64,000 bases of DNA, from NCBI GenBank assembly GCA_023525715.1, contig CM042014.1:26287404-26351403 (forward strand). The letters are read 5' to 3'. Positions 51,406-62,983 of this stretch are shown piece after piece. Source of the stretch: Cichorium intybus (Eukaryota; Streptophyta; Magnoliopsida; Asterales; Asteraceae). Made by a program: the position numbers and the translations under genes. The notes under the pieces are model-generated. The model saw only the letters and a program-made list of their open reading frames with translations, was not told the DNA's origin and searched no databases. Each line of letters begins with the position of its first letter. Position 1 is the stretch's first letter.

Positions 51406-52467
51406 ATGTCTTGGTTGAAATACGAAATGTACAAGAAACATGCTCTCCTGGAATTCCATCAACCCATGCCTTCATTTTCACCTCCATTTAGTGTTACAGT
51501 TCATAAAACATCAACCCCTTCATCTTCTTCAGCTGCTAAGATCAGCCCAGTTATTCTTTTCATTATCATAATCCTGGCTGTCTTATTTTTCATATCTGGT
51601 TTGCTCCACTTGCTAGTGAGATTCTTGACAAAGTATCATTCTTCATCGAATTTTTCTCACCCTAATAGATACCCAGATCATTCTACCTCTGATACGGTAC
51701 AAAGACAGCTTCAACAGCTCTTTCATTTGCATGATTCAGGCCTCGATCAAGCCTTCATTGATGCCTTGCCGGTTTTCATGTACAAGGAGGTTATCGGTGC
51801 TAAAGAGTCGTCTTACGATTGTGCAGTTTGCTTGTCTGAATTTTGCGAGATGGATAAACTGAGATTGCTCCCAACCTGTAGTCATGCGTTTCATATGAAC
51901 TGCATAGATACATGGCTCCTATCGAATTCCACGTGTCCTCTGTGCAGAAACACCCTTTATAACCCTGGGATCTCCATTGATAACCCGATTTTCGAATTCG
52001 ATGAAATGAGGGAAGCAGATGAGAGTGGAGTAGTTTCTAGTCAAAAGACGATCGAACCTGAACATATCATCGCTGAAAAAGGGGTTTTTCTGGTGAGACT
52101 TGGTAAGTTTAGAAAATTGATCGAAGGTGAAGAGGTGACGGGAGGTGAGAGTAGTAGCAGTAAATTGGATGCAAGAAGATGTTATTCGATGGGTTCTTAT
52201 GAGTATGTGGTTGCTGATACGAGCCTCAAGCTCAAAAGAGATGGTGAAGATGCAAAGCTTGTGAAAGTAGATGAAAAGTTAACGATTAGCGATGAAACGG
52301 AAGGGAAGAAGATTAATATTGGGGCAAAAACTGATAGTTATTCGGTTTCGAAGATCTGGTTATGGTCTAAAAAGGGGAAATTTGCGAGTTCTTCAGAGAA
52401 TCAAATGCATAATCCATCTTCGGTTGACATGGAATTACCTTGGAAGGGCAGAATTCAAGGTACATGA
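51406..52467 (+). CDS. ATL46: RING-H2 E3 ubiquitin ligase, ATL46-like
   Basis: Membrane-anchored E3 ligase that would pass ubiquitin from an E2 to target proteins. It is intronless, as usual for ATL genes, with 353 residues from 51406. I chose this start because MSWLKYEMYK resembles the MSW start I recall for ATL46; an in-frame ATG 29 codons earlier has no such support. In order: a Ser/Pro-rich N-terminus, a transmembrane helix at about 46-73 (ILFIIIILAVLFFISGLLHL), and the ATL-specific GLD motif at 112-114 (DSGLDQAFIDALPVF). The RING-H2 finger at 139-180 has ligands Cys139, Cys142, Cys158, His160, His163, Cys166, Cys177 and Cys180; Pro178 after Cys177 is conserved. The C-terminal tail has LDARRCYSMGSYEY and SVSKIWLW, which I associate with ATL46. 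No lesion. The subgroup name is by similarity only. Confidence 0.93.
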   Translation: MSWLKYEMYKKHALLEFHQPMPSFSPPFSVTVHKTSTPSSSSAAKISPVILFIIIILAVLFFISGLLHLLVRFLTKYHSSSNFSHPNRYPDHSTSDTVQRQLQQLFHLHDSGLDQAFIDALPVFMYKEVIGAKESSYDCAVCLSEFCEMDKLRLLPTCSHAFHMNCIDTWLLSNSTCPLCRNTLYNPGISIDNPIFEFDEMREADESGVVSSQKTIEPEHIIAEKGVFLVRLGKFRKLIEGEEVTGGESSSSKLDARRCYSMGSYEYVVADTSLKLKRDGEDAKLVKVDEKLTISDETEGKKINIGAKTDSYSVSKIWLWSKKGKFASSSENQMHNPSSVDMELPWKGRIQGT

Positions 52468-53647
52468 AAAGAATTTGGTTTTAATTTCTCGATTGATTAG
52501 TAATCCTTTATAAACTATACTATAAATGAGAAACATTAGCCCTGTTTACTGTATTTCTTGAAATTAGACATGATATTACATTTGCGGCCTGAACAATCTA
52601 AAATGAAATTAGAATGTTGTGTTTCGTGAAATACAATCCGTTAGGTTTCTTTCATTGTTCAAATTGACAGAAATGACTAGGTGGTACTATTTAACAAGTT
52701 GATTTTTTTTTTTTTTTCACTCTTTTAAGTTTTAACCTTATTTTTATTGAGATAATCACAAAATTTTCTTAGTGGATTTAACACGAAATTTCAATAAATT
52801 ATGGTTACTTCCTAATTATTTTTACATCATTTTTATGGAATTGGGTAGCGTTGTAGTGTATTTGGCAAAATATGAACAATTTCACAATATAATTAAAAAA
52901 AATTTAATATTTTTAGCGTTTTTTTGAGGTGGATACTATTCACAAAACAATTTCGTCAAAATAAAATTGACCTATTTCAAGATTGTTGGTAATTTGATTA
53001 AAGGGCCAAAAAATATGATCGCTTTGTTAAATGTGTCAATTGTCATACCAATATGGCAAATTTTGTGATTATCCCATTCTTGTTTATGGGTTTGAAGCAA
53101 GAAAGTAGTTTGTTACTGTCAAAATTGTAACTTTATAGTCAAATGGCTTGCATCTAAATAGAGTGAAATTAATCAAGATAAACTTTCTTGTTAAGGTTTC
53201 AAAAGGAAGCATCATTAAAAGTGTTTTACCTTCAAGAATAATATTATCAACTGTTTTAAGAGCATAATGTAAGGGTAATGAAGCGGCAAACATTGCTTTT
53301 GCTTTTGCAAATTCTCTTTTACTTTTTATCATGGCTTTGGCTGTTTCCACACTTCTTTTTTAGCCATCCTTTTTACTCAACACTGTACAGAGTTGTGTGT
53401 GGAGTGATGGTGGAATCTATGGAAGCATTGAGAATCTTTCTTTTCTGTGAAGGTCTGTTTTATCGCTTTTTACATGCTTCTAAAATTGGGTATGGTGGGT
53501 TTGGTGTGGGGCATGTGGATTGTTCTTTCAATCAGTGGGCCTTTTGGTCATTTCACATAGTATTTTGAATGACGTATGTATGATGTATGATGATATGATA
53601 CAAGAAGAACCAAAGATGTAATTTTGAACTACTTATTCGAAATGAGG
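52468..53647. other. 3' flank of the ATL gene; no clear gene
   Basis: AT-rich. A minus-strand stretch at about 53228-53380 reads as a charged helical peptide (KAMIKSKREFAKAKAMFAAS) followed by a possible splice donor, but I do not recognise it. Confidence 0.4.
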
Positions 53648-53652
53648 TAAAG

Positions 53653-56421
53653 TGTAACACGCGGCTTTTAAAACAAAAACACCCCTGAAAATTTTTCATT
53701 TAAAACCAAAGTTTCAATACATAAAACCATAACAAAGAGGTATATTTTAATAAAAACGGGTACAAGTGTATCAAGGAGAGTATAAAATACCATAGTCTCC
53801 TTATAAGCCGGGCTGCTACTGACAGCATCTACAAGTCCCACTTCTTGAGTCACGGACTTTATCCTTACCCTTATCAGGGTTATGCTAACCTGCAGGGACA
53901 TTTAACAAACGGTATGAGCTACAAAGCTCAGTGAGTAATCGTATCTGCAAATAACGTGTACAATAAATACATCCACATATAATTCTTTATATATGATACA
54001 TATATCGATCATTTCATCTGTCAATACTAAATCCCGTTTTATAGCCTTTTCTGGCCAAACGTGTATATCTGTCTGGATATCGGACCTAGACTGCTAGCCT
54101 TACCGGCTAATCATATGTATCTCAGGATTTCATATCCTACTGCATAGCCCTACCGGCCGAATCGTGATATCATGTGATTTTCAATCACATCCGACAATTG
54201 TACACTTTGTCACATCCAGTCTGTTATTTGCATACCATTCAAATCAATTCTGTATCACTTCTGTCCCATCTTTCTTAGTCATACCTGACTAAAACCCTAT
54301 ATCATGACTATATAAGTCGTATCATTTGTCATGGCTATACAAGCCGCACCAAAACATTTCCAGCGTATGAATCATAGCCCGAAGACCGCACCAGTCTGGG
54401 TTCAACAACCCGGTATCATAGCCATAAGGCTGCACCATTTCCGTATAATCATATCATAGCCATATAGGCCGCACCAGTTGGATATAGCATCTAATATCAT
54501 AGCCACAAGTGGCCGCACCATCTGTTAATAGCTTGTTCACGATCAATTATGGCTCACGGATTTACCCGCTATTGCCTAGACTCACGGCTCCGTTTTTGCC
54601 ATCGCAATGACTCATGGCTTATCCGGTCTTGTCTTATATAGGTTCGACTCACAGTTCCGTTCTTCTCTATTAAAAACTCACGGCTTATCTGGTCTTGTCA
54701 ATATTGACTGACTCACAGTTCCGTTCTTGTCTATATTTGACTCACGGCTTATCTGGTCTTGTCATGTCATTATTATTGACTCACAGTTCCGTTATTGTCT
54801 ATATTAGACTCACGGCTTATCTGGTCTTGTCGTATCATAGTGTATAATATATGTATTGACTCACAGCTCCGTTCTTGTCTATATTAGACTCACGGCTTAT
54901 CTTTTACATATATTTTTACACTTGTCATTTTCGTCCCCCGAAGCCGTTTCAACCTGTAACAGTTCAATCATCATATATCATATATGATATCAGTGAGATT
55001 ACTCACCTGGATACTAGCTGCATTTAAATCCCGGTTGTTTCTTGCCTTTGCGTGCACCACAACCATTTTGTCCCATACCTATTTATCCATTTCATATCAA
55101 ATGATAATAGGTTAATAATCATTTTAGTTGGTTCTAGTGCACAAGAGTCTAATATAAGACCAATTCCAAGCATTAACCATTGGTATAAAAATTTAATACA
55201 CTTCCCGAAATACGCGTATTCTACTACAGTACTTTCGGGAGGTCGTATTCGTATTCCGATAATTTTCCATGAAGTTTCACAACATATTAAACCTATGTTC
55301 AAAATTTCAGGTCAATCGGATAAGCCTAGCATTGAAATCAAACTTGGAAAATGCACTAAATTTTAACAGGGGCAAAATTGCATTCTGCCGCGAGGTCGGG
55401 TCGCGATCGACCCCTGGGTCGGGTCGCGATCCCTGCGATTCCAGCCAGGAAGCCCGTTTTTTGTGCTATAAAATCCCATTTTTCCATTTTAAGCACTTAT
55501 TGCTCGACTTAATCATTAGGGATTATTCTAGGACCAAAACCATTGACTAATAACAAGTTTTAAACCATTGGGGAATCAAATTCAAACACATTTATACAAT
55601 TTCCCGTTTTTGCATTTTTGCTCCAAAAACGAAATTATTGAATTCTACTTGCTTCTAATGATTTCTTTCAGTCATTATAGCATCTAGAACTCATTTTAAT
55701 CCATTAGAATCATGTTTATCACAAGAACTCATCATCTAGGGTTCTTGATCAAAATCTCAATTCTTGAACAATAGCAACCTACTTCCATTTTCTTGAATTA
55801 AGTCCTTTTTAGCATGACTTATTGGAAGTGTTAAACCATTTAAACCACATAATCATAACTGAAATTTACGAATTTCAGTTTCTATAAAACCCATTAAGAA
55901 CTTTTTCAAGAACTTGACAAAAAGGGCAATCTACATACCTTAATTGCTTGGAAATCACCATCTTCCAACAATTGATCCAAGTTCTTGCTTCAATGTCATG
56001 ATCTCTGCAGAAATCACATCTCCAAGACTTCTCCCGTTGCTGCACAAATGGCCAGTCAAAGAAGAGAGTCAACCTCTCTATTTATACTTCCAAAGTTTAC
56101 AAATTTGGTCCCTAAATTTCATTTCTTGAACTTTTACCACAATAATCAAGTTTTATCACAATAAAACTCTCTTTTCTTATACTTTTGCCACAAGCAACAT
56201 TATTTTTACATAATTGGTCCTTCACATGGTCAAATGACCAAATTACCCTTTTGTGGTAAAATGACCAAAATCAGTTTTTATAACATTTTAAGTCCAAAAC
56301 TCAAAATATTTTTTCAAACTAAATTATTTTCTGTCCAAAAGACCAAATTACCCTTCCAAGGTAAAATGACCATTTTACCCCTTTTTATATATTTACATAA
56401 AAAGAGTGTCTTGGCGTTACA
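53653..56421 (-). mobile_element. Solo LTR (2769 bp), same family as 23768-27380, inverted
   Basis: TG...CA termini (TGTAACACGCGG at the left; GGCGTTACA at the right) with a perfect 5-bp target duplication TAAAG (53648-53652 and 56422-56426). The sequence is the inverted counterpart of the LTR at 23768, including the TATA box (56079-56086), the leader, both short tandem-repeat arrays and the GGACATTTAACAAACGGTAT region. It lacks the hAT insertion. No internal region is attached, so it formed by LTR-LTR recombination. Confidence 0.93.
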
Positions 56422-56426
56422 TAAAG

Positions 56427-57152
56427 GTCGATAAGTAGAGTGATAGTGTAACAGTACAAACGTTCGTTTCAAAAATGGTGGGTTTTCCTTTGCTTACCCT
56501 TGAAGTAAAGTTGCTCCTTTTAGTTTATTTTGTTGTTTGATTAAATATTTTAGAATTTATGTCATAAAAAATTAAAATTGCATTTAAAGAGTCTGTTTCT
56601 TTTTCCATTTTGTATTTTTCTGCTTTAGGGGAAAACTGAAAAGGGGATGTTTTGGGATGAACTCAAAAGAGCTTTAAATCGGACCCAATGTTCAGGGGCT
56701 TTAGATTATTACAATTTACAAGTACCAGTCTATCATATCAAACCTTTGTCCTATAACTTAACAACCAAACAAGTGTCTATAAGATTATATGATAAAACAT
56801 AAACTGGTGGTTGTTTTCTATAATTTATGCACTTTTTCAAAGTTTCTATCGAATTTGATGGTTTTAATATTTATGTTAGAAAAAAAACAACGGTTAAATT
56901 TTTTATTTTCAAATTTGGTTATCGACTTTTACCTCATTTGGGTTAAAAAAAGAATTAATTTGATCTATTGTATATAATTTTCGATAAGAGTTTGGAGACT
57001 TATAACGTTTTCGACTTTGAATGATTACCCATATGGATATTCATTACTCATAAATTGATCGATATTCTCAATTTTTAAGAAAACTCTAACCGGTAATTAG
57101 GTCACCAGCACTTTTAACAATTTGGCCTACTATTGCGTTTTTAATTTTTTAT
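56427..57152. other. No gene seen
   Basis: AT-rich, nothing recognised. Confidence 0.5.
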
Positions 57153-57244
57153 TAGAGATGTCAACGGGGTCAAACAGGACGGGGATAACCGTCCCGTCCC
57201 CGGTCTCCAAATTCCCCTGTTCCCCGCCCCGATTGACATCCCTA
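57153..57244. mobile_element. Very short hAT-type MITE (92 bp)
   Basis: Ends TAGAGATGTCAACGGGGT and CCCCGATTGACATCCCTA are inverted with few mismatches. Flanks TTTTTTAT and ATTTTTAT form an 8-bp duplication with one mismatch. The interior is CCCCGTCCC-like, related to the element at 15659. Confidence 0.75.
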
Positions 57245-57618
57245 ATTTTTATTAAAAGAATATGCATGCTAGAGAACTTAAAAGTGTAAAATTAGGTTTA
57301 GTCAAAGTCGTCTTTTGACTCTGGCTTAATGAGCGTAGAGGTGCGCAAAGCTAAATTCAGTCCTATCCAAAATGGTTCTATTTTTTTGAACGAAAAAGAA
57401 CCCGTCTTTATTTGAATGATTGAATCAGATTGGTCTCCGTTGAGTATTTTTCATTTTCTTCGGTATATTCGGGATAGTCTGTCTAGCTTCACGCAAATTT
57501 AAGTTCAACTCAAATAATGTTTTATTGATTTGTATGACAATAAATTTAAACACATCCAACTAAACATTATTTACTTTATAACTTACACTTGCAAACTACA
57601 AATATAATTTGAAAAGGG

Positions 57619-57650
<32 letters not shown>
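57245..57650. other. No gene seen; ends in a short (TA)n run
   Basis: Plain AT-rich sequence; the TA run is at about 57623-57650. Confidence 0.5.
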
Positions 57651-57654
<4 letters not shown>

Positions 57655-58017
57655 CCGATCAAATGAGAACCATTTTTATCGTAAGAACTTAAGAACCTTT
57701 TGACTGAGATTTTTTTTCCAAAAAAAAAAACTTAATACACTAAGCCGCTTATATTTAAGACCTTTTGTTAAAAAAAATTGAAAAAAAAAATGCATATACG
57801 AAATGCGCACATATGCACAAAACGTGAACATATACACACTTGCGAAAAAAATGCATATGTGCACATCTCGTGTATACATATTTTTTTTTTCAATTTTTTT
57901 TGACAAAACATATTAAATATAAGCGGCTTAGTGTATTAAGTTATTTTTTTTGAAAAAAAAAATCTCAGTCAAAGGTTCCTAGGTTCTCACGAAAAAATGG
58001 TTCTCATTTGATCCTGA

Positions 58018-58020
<3 letters not shown>
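57651..58020. mobile_element. Palindromic foldback MITE in TA repeats (370 bp)
   Basis: The left arm (GATCAAATGAGAACCATTTT, then CTGAGATTTTTTTTCC, then TAATACACTAAGCCGC) is repeated as its complement in the right arm up to 58020. The arms are about 130-170 bp, so most of the element can fold on itself. Both sides are (TA)n, consistent with a TA target. It shares TTCCTAGGTTCTC with the telomere-repeat elements next to it. Confidence 0.8.

Positions 58021-58100
<80 letters not shown>
58021..58100. repeat. (TA)n microsatellite
   Basis: TA run between two MITE-like elements. Confidence 0.97.
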
Positions 58101-58104
<4 letters not shown>

Positions 58105-58551
58105 CGAGATCATGAGAGAACCTAAAAAACCCTAGGAACTTTTTTTTCTGCACAATATTTTAAAAAAAAAATTGCATCCAATTTTTTTATTTAAAGCGTC
58201 AAAGAGATTTTCAAACCCTAAACCTTAAACCAAACCCTAAACTCTAAACCCTAAACCTTAAACCCATATGAAAAAAAAAATAAAAATAAATGATTTTTTT
58301 GAAATTTTTTTTTGAAATCTTCTAAACCCTAAACCCTAAACCCTAAACCCTAAACCCTAAACGCTAAACGCTAAACCCTAAACCCTAATGAGAAAAAAAA
58401 ATAAAAAAATGTTTTTTTTTTGAAATCTTCTAGACGCATCATAACAAAAATTTTGGTATATCTTTTTTTTGAAAAATATTGTGTAGAAAAAAAGTTCATA
58501 AAATTGGTTCTTAGGTTCCTAGGCTTTTTTAGGTTCTCAATTGAACTTTAC
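58101..58551. mobile_element. MITE-like element with telomere-like repeats, copy B
   Basis: Left end GATCGAGATCATGAGAG; right end complementary to GAGTAAAGTTCAATTGAG-type sequence. Orientation is opposite to the copy at 1756-2283. The interior has CCCTAAA repeats at about 58211-58266 and 58321-58388. Confidence 0.7.
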
Positions 58552-58558
58552 TATATAT

Positions 58559-59854
<1,296 letters not shown>

Positions 59855-59894
59855 TCTACCCTGCAAAGCGGCTTCTCGCTTATCCCCATTTGGG

Positions 59895-59944
59895 AATGAG
59901 GAGATCCGACGTCAAGTGCAGGAATTGCTGTCGAAGGGGCGGGA
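59895..59944 (+). pseudogene. Gypsy reverse-transcriptase scrap in the mitochondrial spacer
   Basis: Reads NEEIRRQVQELLSKGR in one frame, followed after a frame change by ESLSPC. This is the N-terminal start of a Ty3/gypsy reverse-transcriptase domain. Short nuclear retroelement pieces are common in plant mitochondrial DNA. Confidence 0.55.
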
Positions 59945-61957
59945 GAGTCTCAGTCCGTGTTCAACGCCTGCTTGACTAGCTCAAAAGGAGGCAGCTGGAG
60001 TGTGTAGATGGGCTTTGAAGCAGGGCCACAGATATTTCAATTCGGAGACGGGATGGAAAGACTTTCGTGAGAAGAGATGGTAGGCTTGATACGGATACAG
60101 CTGCTTATCACCCTAGAATCAACCAGTTCGACTATACCCGCCTTAATTCCCTCATTCAGGACAGATGGAACCAGGTTATGGATCTGTTCAAGTTGGTCGA
60201 TCAATCCCTCCTTTGTTTCCCCTGCCTCCGGGCACCTTAGAAGAGATTTGATTGGAAGGAGGGTGAGGAACGAAGACAGTGGTTTGACTGCTGGGATCCC
60301 AATCGGCCTGCATCAGCGGAAAATGGAACTATCGAATCACGGGTGACTCCCTTTATCGGGATGGGAGGAATTGCTTAATCGGCATTTCTGTCAATCGGCG
60401 GAAGACTCATGCATCCTGGGAGGGTACGACTTCAAGGGATGGACTCGATCGAACGGCCAACCACTTTCCATTTTTGTAGGATATTAAATCCAAAAGACCA
60501 TTATTAGCGTGTAGTAGATTGGCCCGAGTGCGTAATACGCCAGTCGAGAAGAAATCCCATAAATGGATACGGTAGAGGAACGAAAGTGGCCGGCGGCGGT
60601 GTAGAGCTATAGCTATAAGGAGCGAAGCTCACACACACCGGCTGATGTAGGGTGGGATAAAGTTGCCAATGCGAGTCACGCGCAGAGTTGGACACTTTTT
60701 TTGAAGCGTGATGCTGATAAGTCCACTCGATAAGATACAACTTCCGGGGCCTTATGGGGGAGGGCCGACCTTGGTTTTAGCTACTGATGACGGGGCTGCA
60801 TCGGGGACCGGAACAGGGACACGAAGCTGCTCCGTGATATTCCAGATGAGTTGAAAGACTATGATCCCCTCCCTTGACATCCACTCGCCCTAATGAATAA
60901 GCAGGAGAAAACCCATAAGCTTTTATCCGCACCATGGCCTGCCAAAAGTAGAATCGGGGGAGGCTTTGGAAGAAAGGTTCTGAACTAGAGAGGGACCTCC
61001 CTACCCCGCGACAGATTAACTAGAGGAATGTCAGGTGATTTTTCAAGGAGGCGGTTGAAAGACCGGCCTTGAGAGGACATTCTCTTTCTTGAGCTTTCGT
61101 GGGTTACAAGATCGACTAGCACATCCAGCTTACTCTATCGACAGCCCAGCCAGATGAAGGATCAAGGAAATCGGGATCAGCTGCCTTTACTTTATTTAAG
61201 GGGGTCTTGAATCTCATGTCATCAAAAGTAGGCAGGCTTTGAACAACCAGATAAGAATAAGTTCCACTTTCAAGGGCTTTCGTCCATCTTTCGCCCATCT
61301 ATCTCCGGATGCAAGCATTGATCTTGAATGGTGCAGTTATCATCTCTCTTAGGAGGCACTACCTCCAGACCTGCCCGACTTCCTCAACCTATCGGTCGAG
61401 TCACTTCCTTCCACTCGCCTTACAAGGACCTACTGGACTATCGGCTTTAGATAGTCATCTTCCTCCCCCTATCCTTCCTTTTCACTCGCTTCCTCTCGTC
61501 TTTGAGTCGAGTAGCTCTTCTCGATTGCTCTCAACCGCTTCTCCTTGAAAAGGAAAGGTAGGAGCACTTTAACGACGGAATGTACATATGCGCGCGAAGG
61601 TGCCGGACAATTTCAGGCTCTTTTTGCCTTCAGTAAAACCGGACAAAACATTGACTAAGTTGATTTAATTCGCATGAGAGGGCTTCGGGACAATCGAGGT
61701 GTCAAACATCCTCATTTTGTCTGTTCGCAACTTTCTTTCAATTGCTGGCAGTTGTCCCTGTCGGTGGACCACCCCCCCCCAAAAAAAAATTCCTATATTT
61801 AGCTTTCTTTTTTTTTGCCAAAATGAAAAAGAAGTTCTCGCTTATTTTTATAATTTTTTTCATACTTTATTTAGATGTGGGCACTCTTCAGCCCGAGGAC
61901 AATCTCTCAAATACACATTAAGATGTTGACCCTTTTTCTTTTCTTTGCTGATTCCTC

Positions 61958-62983
61958 TCAATGAAATTTTCCATGTTGCACTAAGTTACTTACGGATGTA
62001 TGCATGCAGTCCGGGAACACTTTGGGGTAAACACCCATCCAAACAACTCCAACAAGAAAAGGTATAAATATGAAAACTTCTCTACCATTTAGATCGGAGA
62101 ATTTCTGGAGGAAATCCGGTTTTAAATTCCCAGAAACCACACGATTATATAGCCAAAGGGAATACGCCGCGCCTAAAATCATCCCAAGCGCTGCTAATGT
62201 GGCTACTAAGCTATTTCTTTGGAAAGCTCCTACTAAGATGAGAAATTCCCCGATAAAGCTGCTAGTACCAGGTAAACTCATATTGGCCAAAGTGAAAAAG
62301 AAGAAAATGGTAGAGAAATTCGGCATGGTGCTCACTAAACCTCCGTAATATCTAACAAGTCGAGTCTTATGTCGGTCATATAGAACACCAACACATAGAA
62401 AAAGGGCTGAAGAAACCAGTCCATGACTTAACATCAGTAGAATGCTACCTCCAATTCCCTGTATGTTCAGACTAAACATACCAATAGTCACCAGATTCAT
62501 ATGAGCTACTGAGGAGTAAGCAATGATCTTCTTAAGATCGATCTGTCTTAAAGTGGTCAAGGAAGTATATATTATAGCAATCGCGCTTAAAGTATAAATG
62601 AAAGGAGTGAAACAAAGTGTCGCTTCAGGAAACATGGGTATTGAAAATCTTAAAAAGCCGTAGGTTCCCAATTTTAAAAGAATTCCCGCCAAGATGACGG
62701 ATCCTGCCGTAGGTGCCTCTACATGAGCTTCGGGTAACCAAATATGAACTGGTACCATAGGCACTTTGACGGCGAAAGAGGCGAAAAAAGCAATCCATAG
62801 AAAGATTTGGCGCCGCTCACTAAATTCTGTGGTTAATAAAATTTGTAAATCGGTGGTTCCTGTTTGGAAAAGAATCAACAGAATAGCTAATAGCATAAAA
62901 ACAGATCCAAGTAAAGTATAAAGGAAAAGCTGATATGCTGCCTTGATCTTTCTTTGTCTCGAACCCCATACCCCTATAATAAT
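61958..62983 (-). CDS. nad4: nad4 exons 2-4 fused (NADH dehydrogenase subunit 4), partial
   Basis: Membrane proton-pumping subunit of respiratory complex I. The minus-strand frame runs from about 62983 (IIIGVWGSRQRKIKAAYQ) to TGA at 61958 (VQHGKFH), about 341 residues, with no stop. It includes the quinone/proton-channel core (VPMVPVHIWLPEAHVEAPTA, MSLPGTSSFIGEFLIL) and ends normally. Exon 1 would lie beyond the window end, past intron 1. Most angiosperms interrupt this stretch with introns 2 and 3; here both are absent, as reported for lettuce mitochondria. The 5' border of exon 2 is set by the end of the group II intron (domain V at 63067-63100). If this is a nuclear insertion the copy is not expressed as a mitochondrial protein, though no lesion is visible yet. 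Confidence 0.9.
   Translation of the reverse strand: MIIGVWGSRQRKIKAAYQLFLYTLLGSVFMLLAILLILFQTGTTDLQILLTTEFSERRQIFLWIAFFASFAVKVPMVPVHIWLPEAHVEAPTAGSVILAGILLKLGTYGFLRFSIPMFPEATLCFTPFIYTLSAIAIIYTSLTTLRQIDLKKIIAYSSVAHMNLVTIGMFSLNIQGIGGSILLMLSHGLVSSALFLCVGVLYDRHKTRLVRYYGGLVSTMPNFSTIFFFFTLANMSLPGTSSFIGEFLILVGAFQRNSLVATLAALGMILGAAYSLWLYNRVVSGNLKPDFLQKFSDLNGREVFIFIPFLVGVVWMGVYPKVFPDCMHTSVSNLVQHGKFH

Noticed and set aside
53084..53380. Minus-strand stretch KAMIKSKREFAKAKAMFAAS and LPLHYALKTVDN
   Set aside because: It looks like a real helical exon with a donor site after it, but I cannot match it to a family or find further exons; kept only as a note.
60077..61548. Several open frames in the mitochondrial spacer
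   Set aside because: No match to known mitochondrial genes; random open frames are common in GC-rich mitochondrial DNA.
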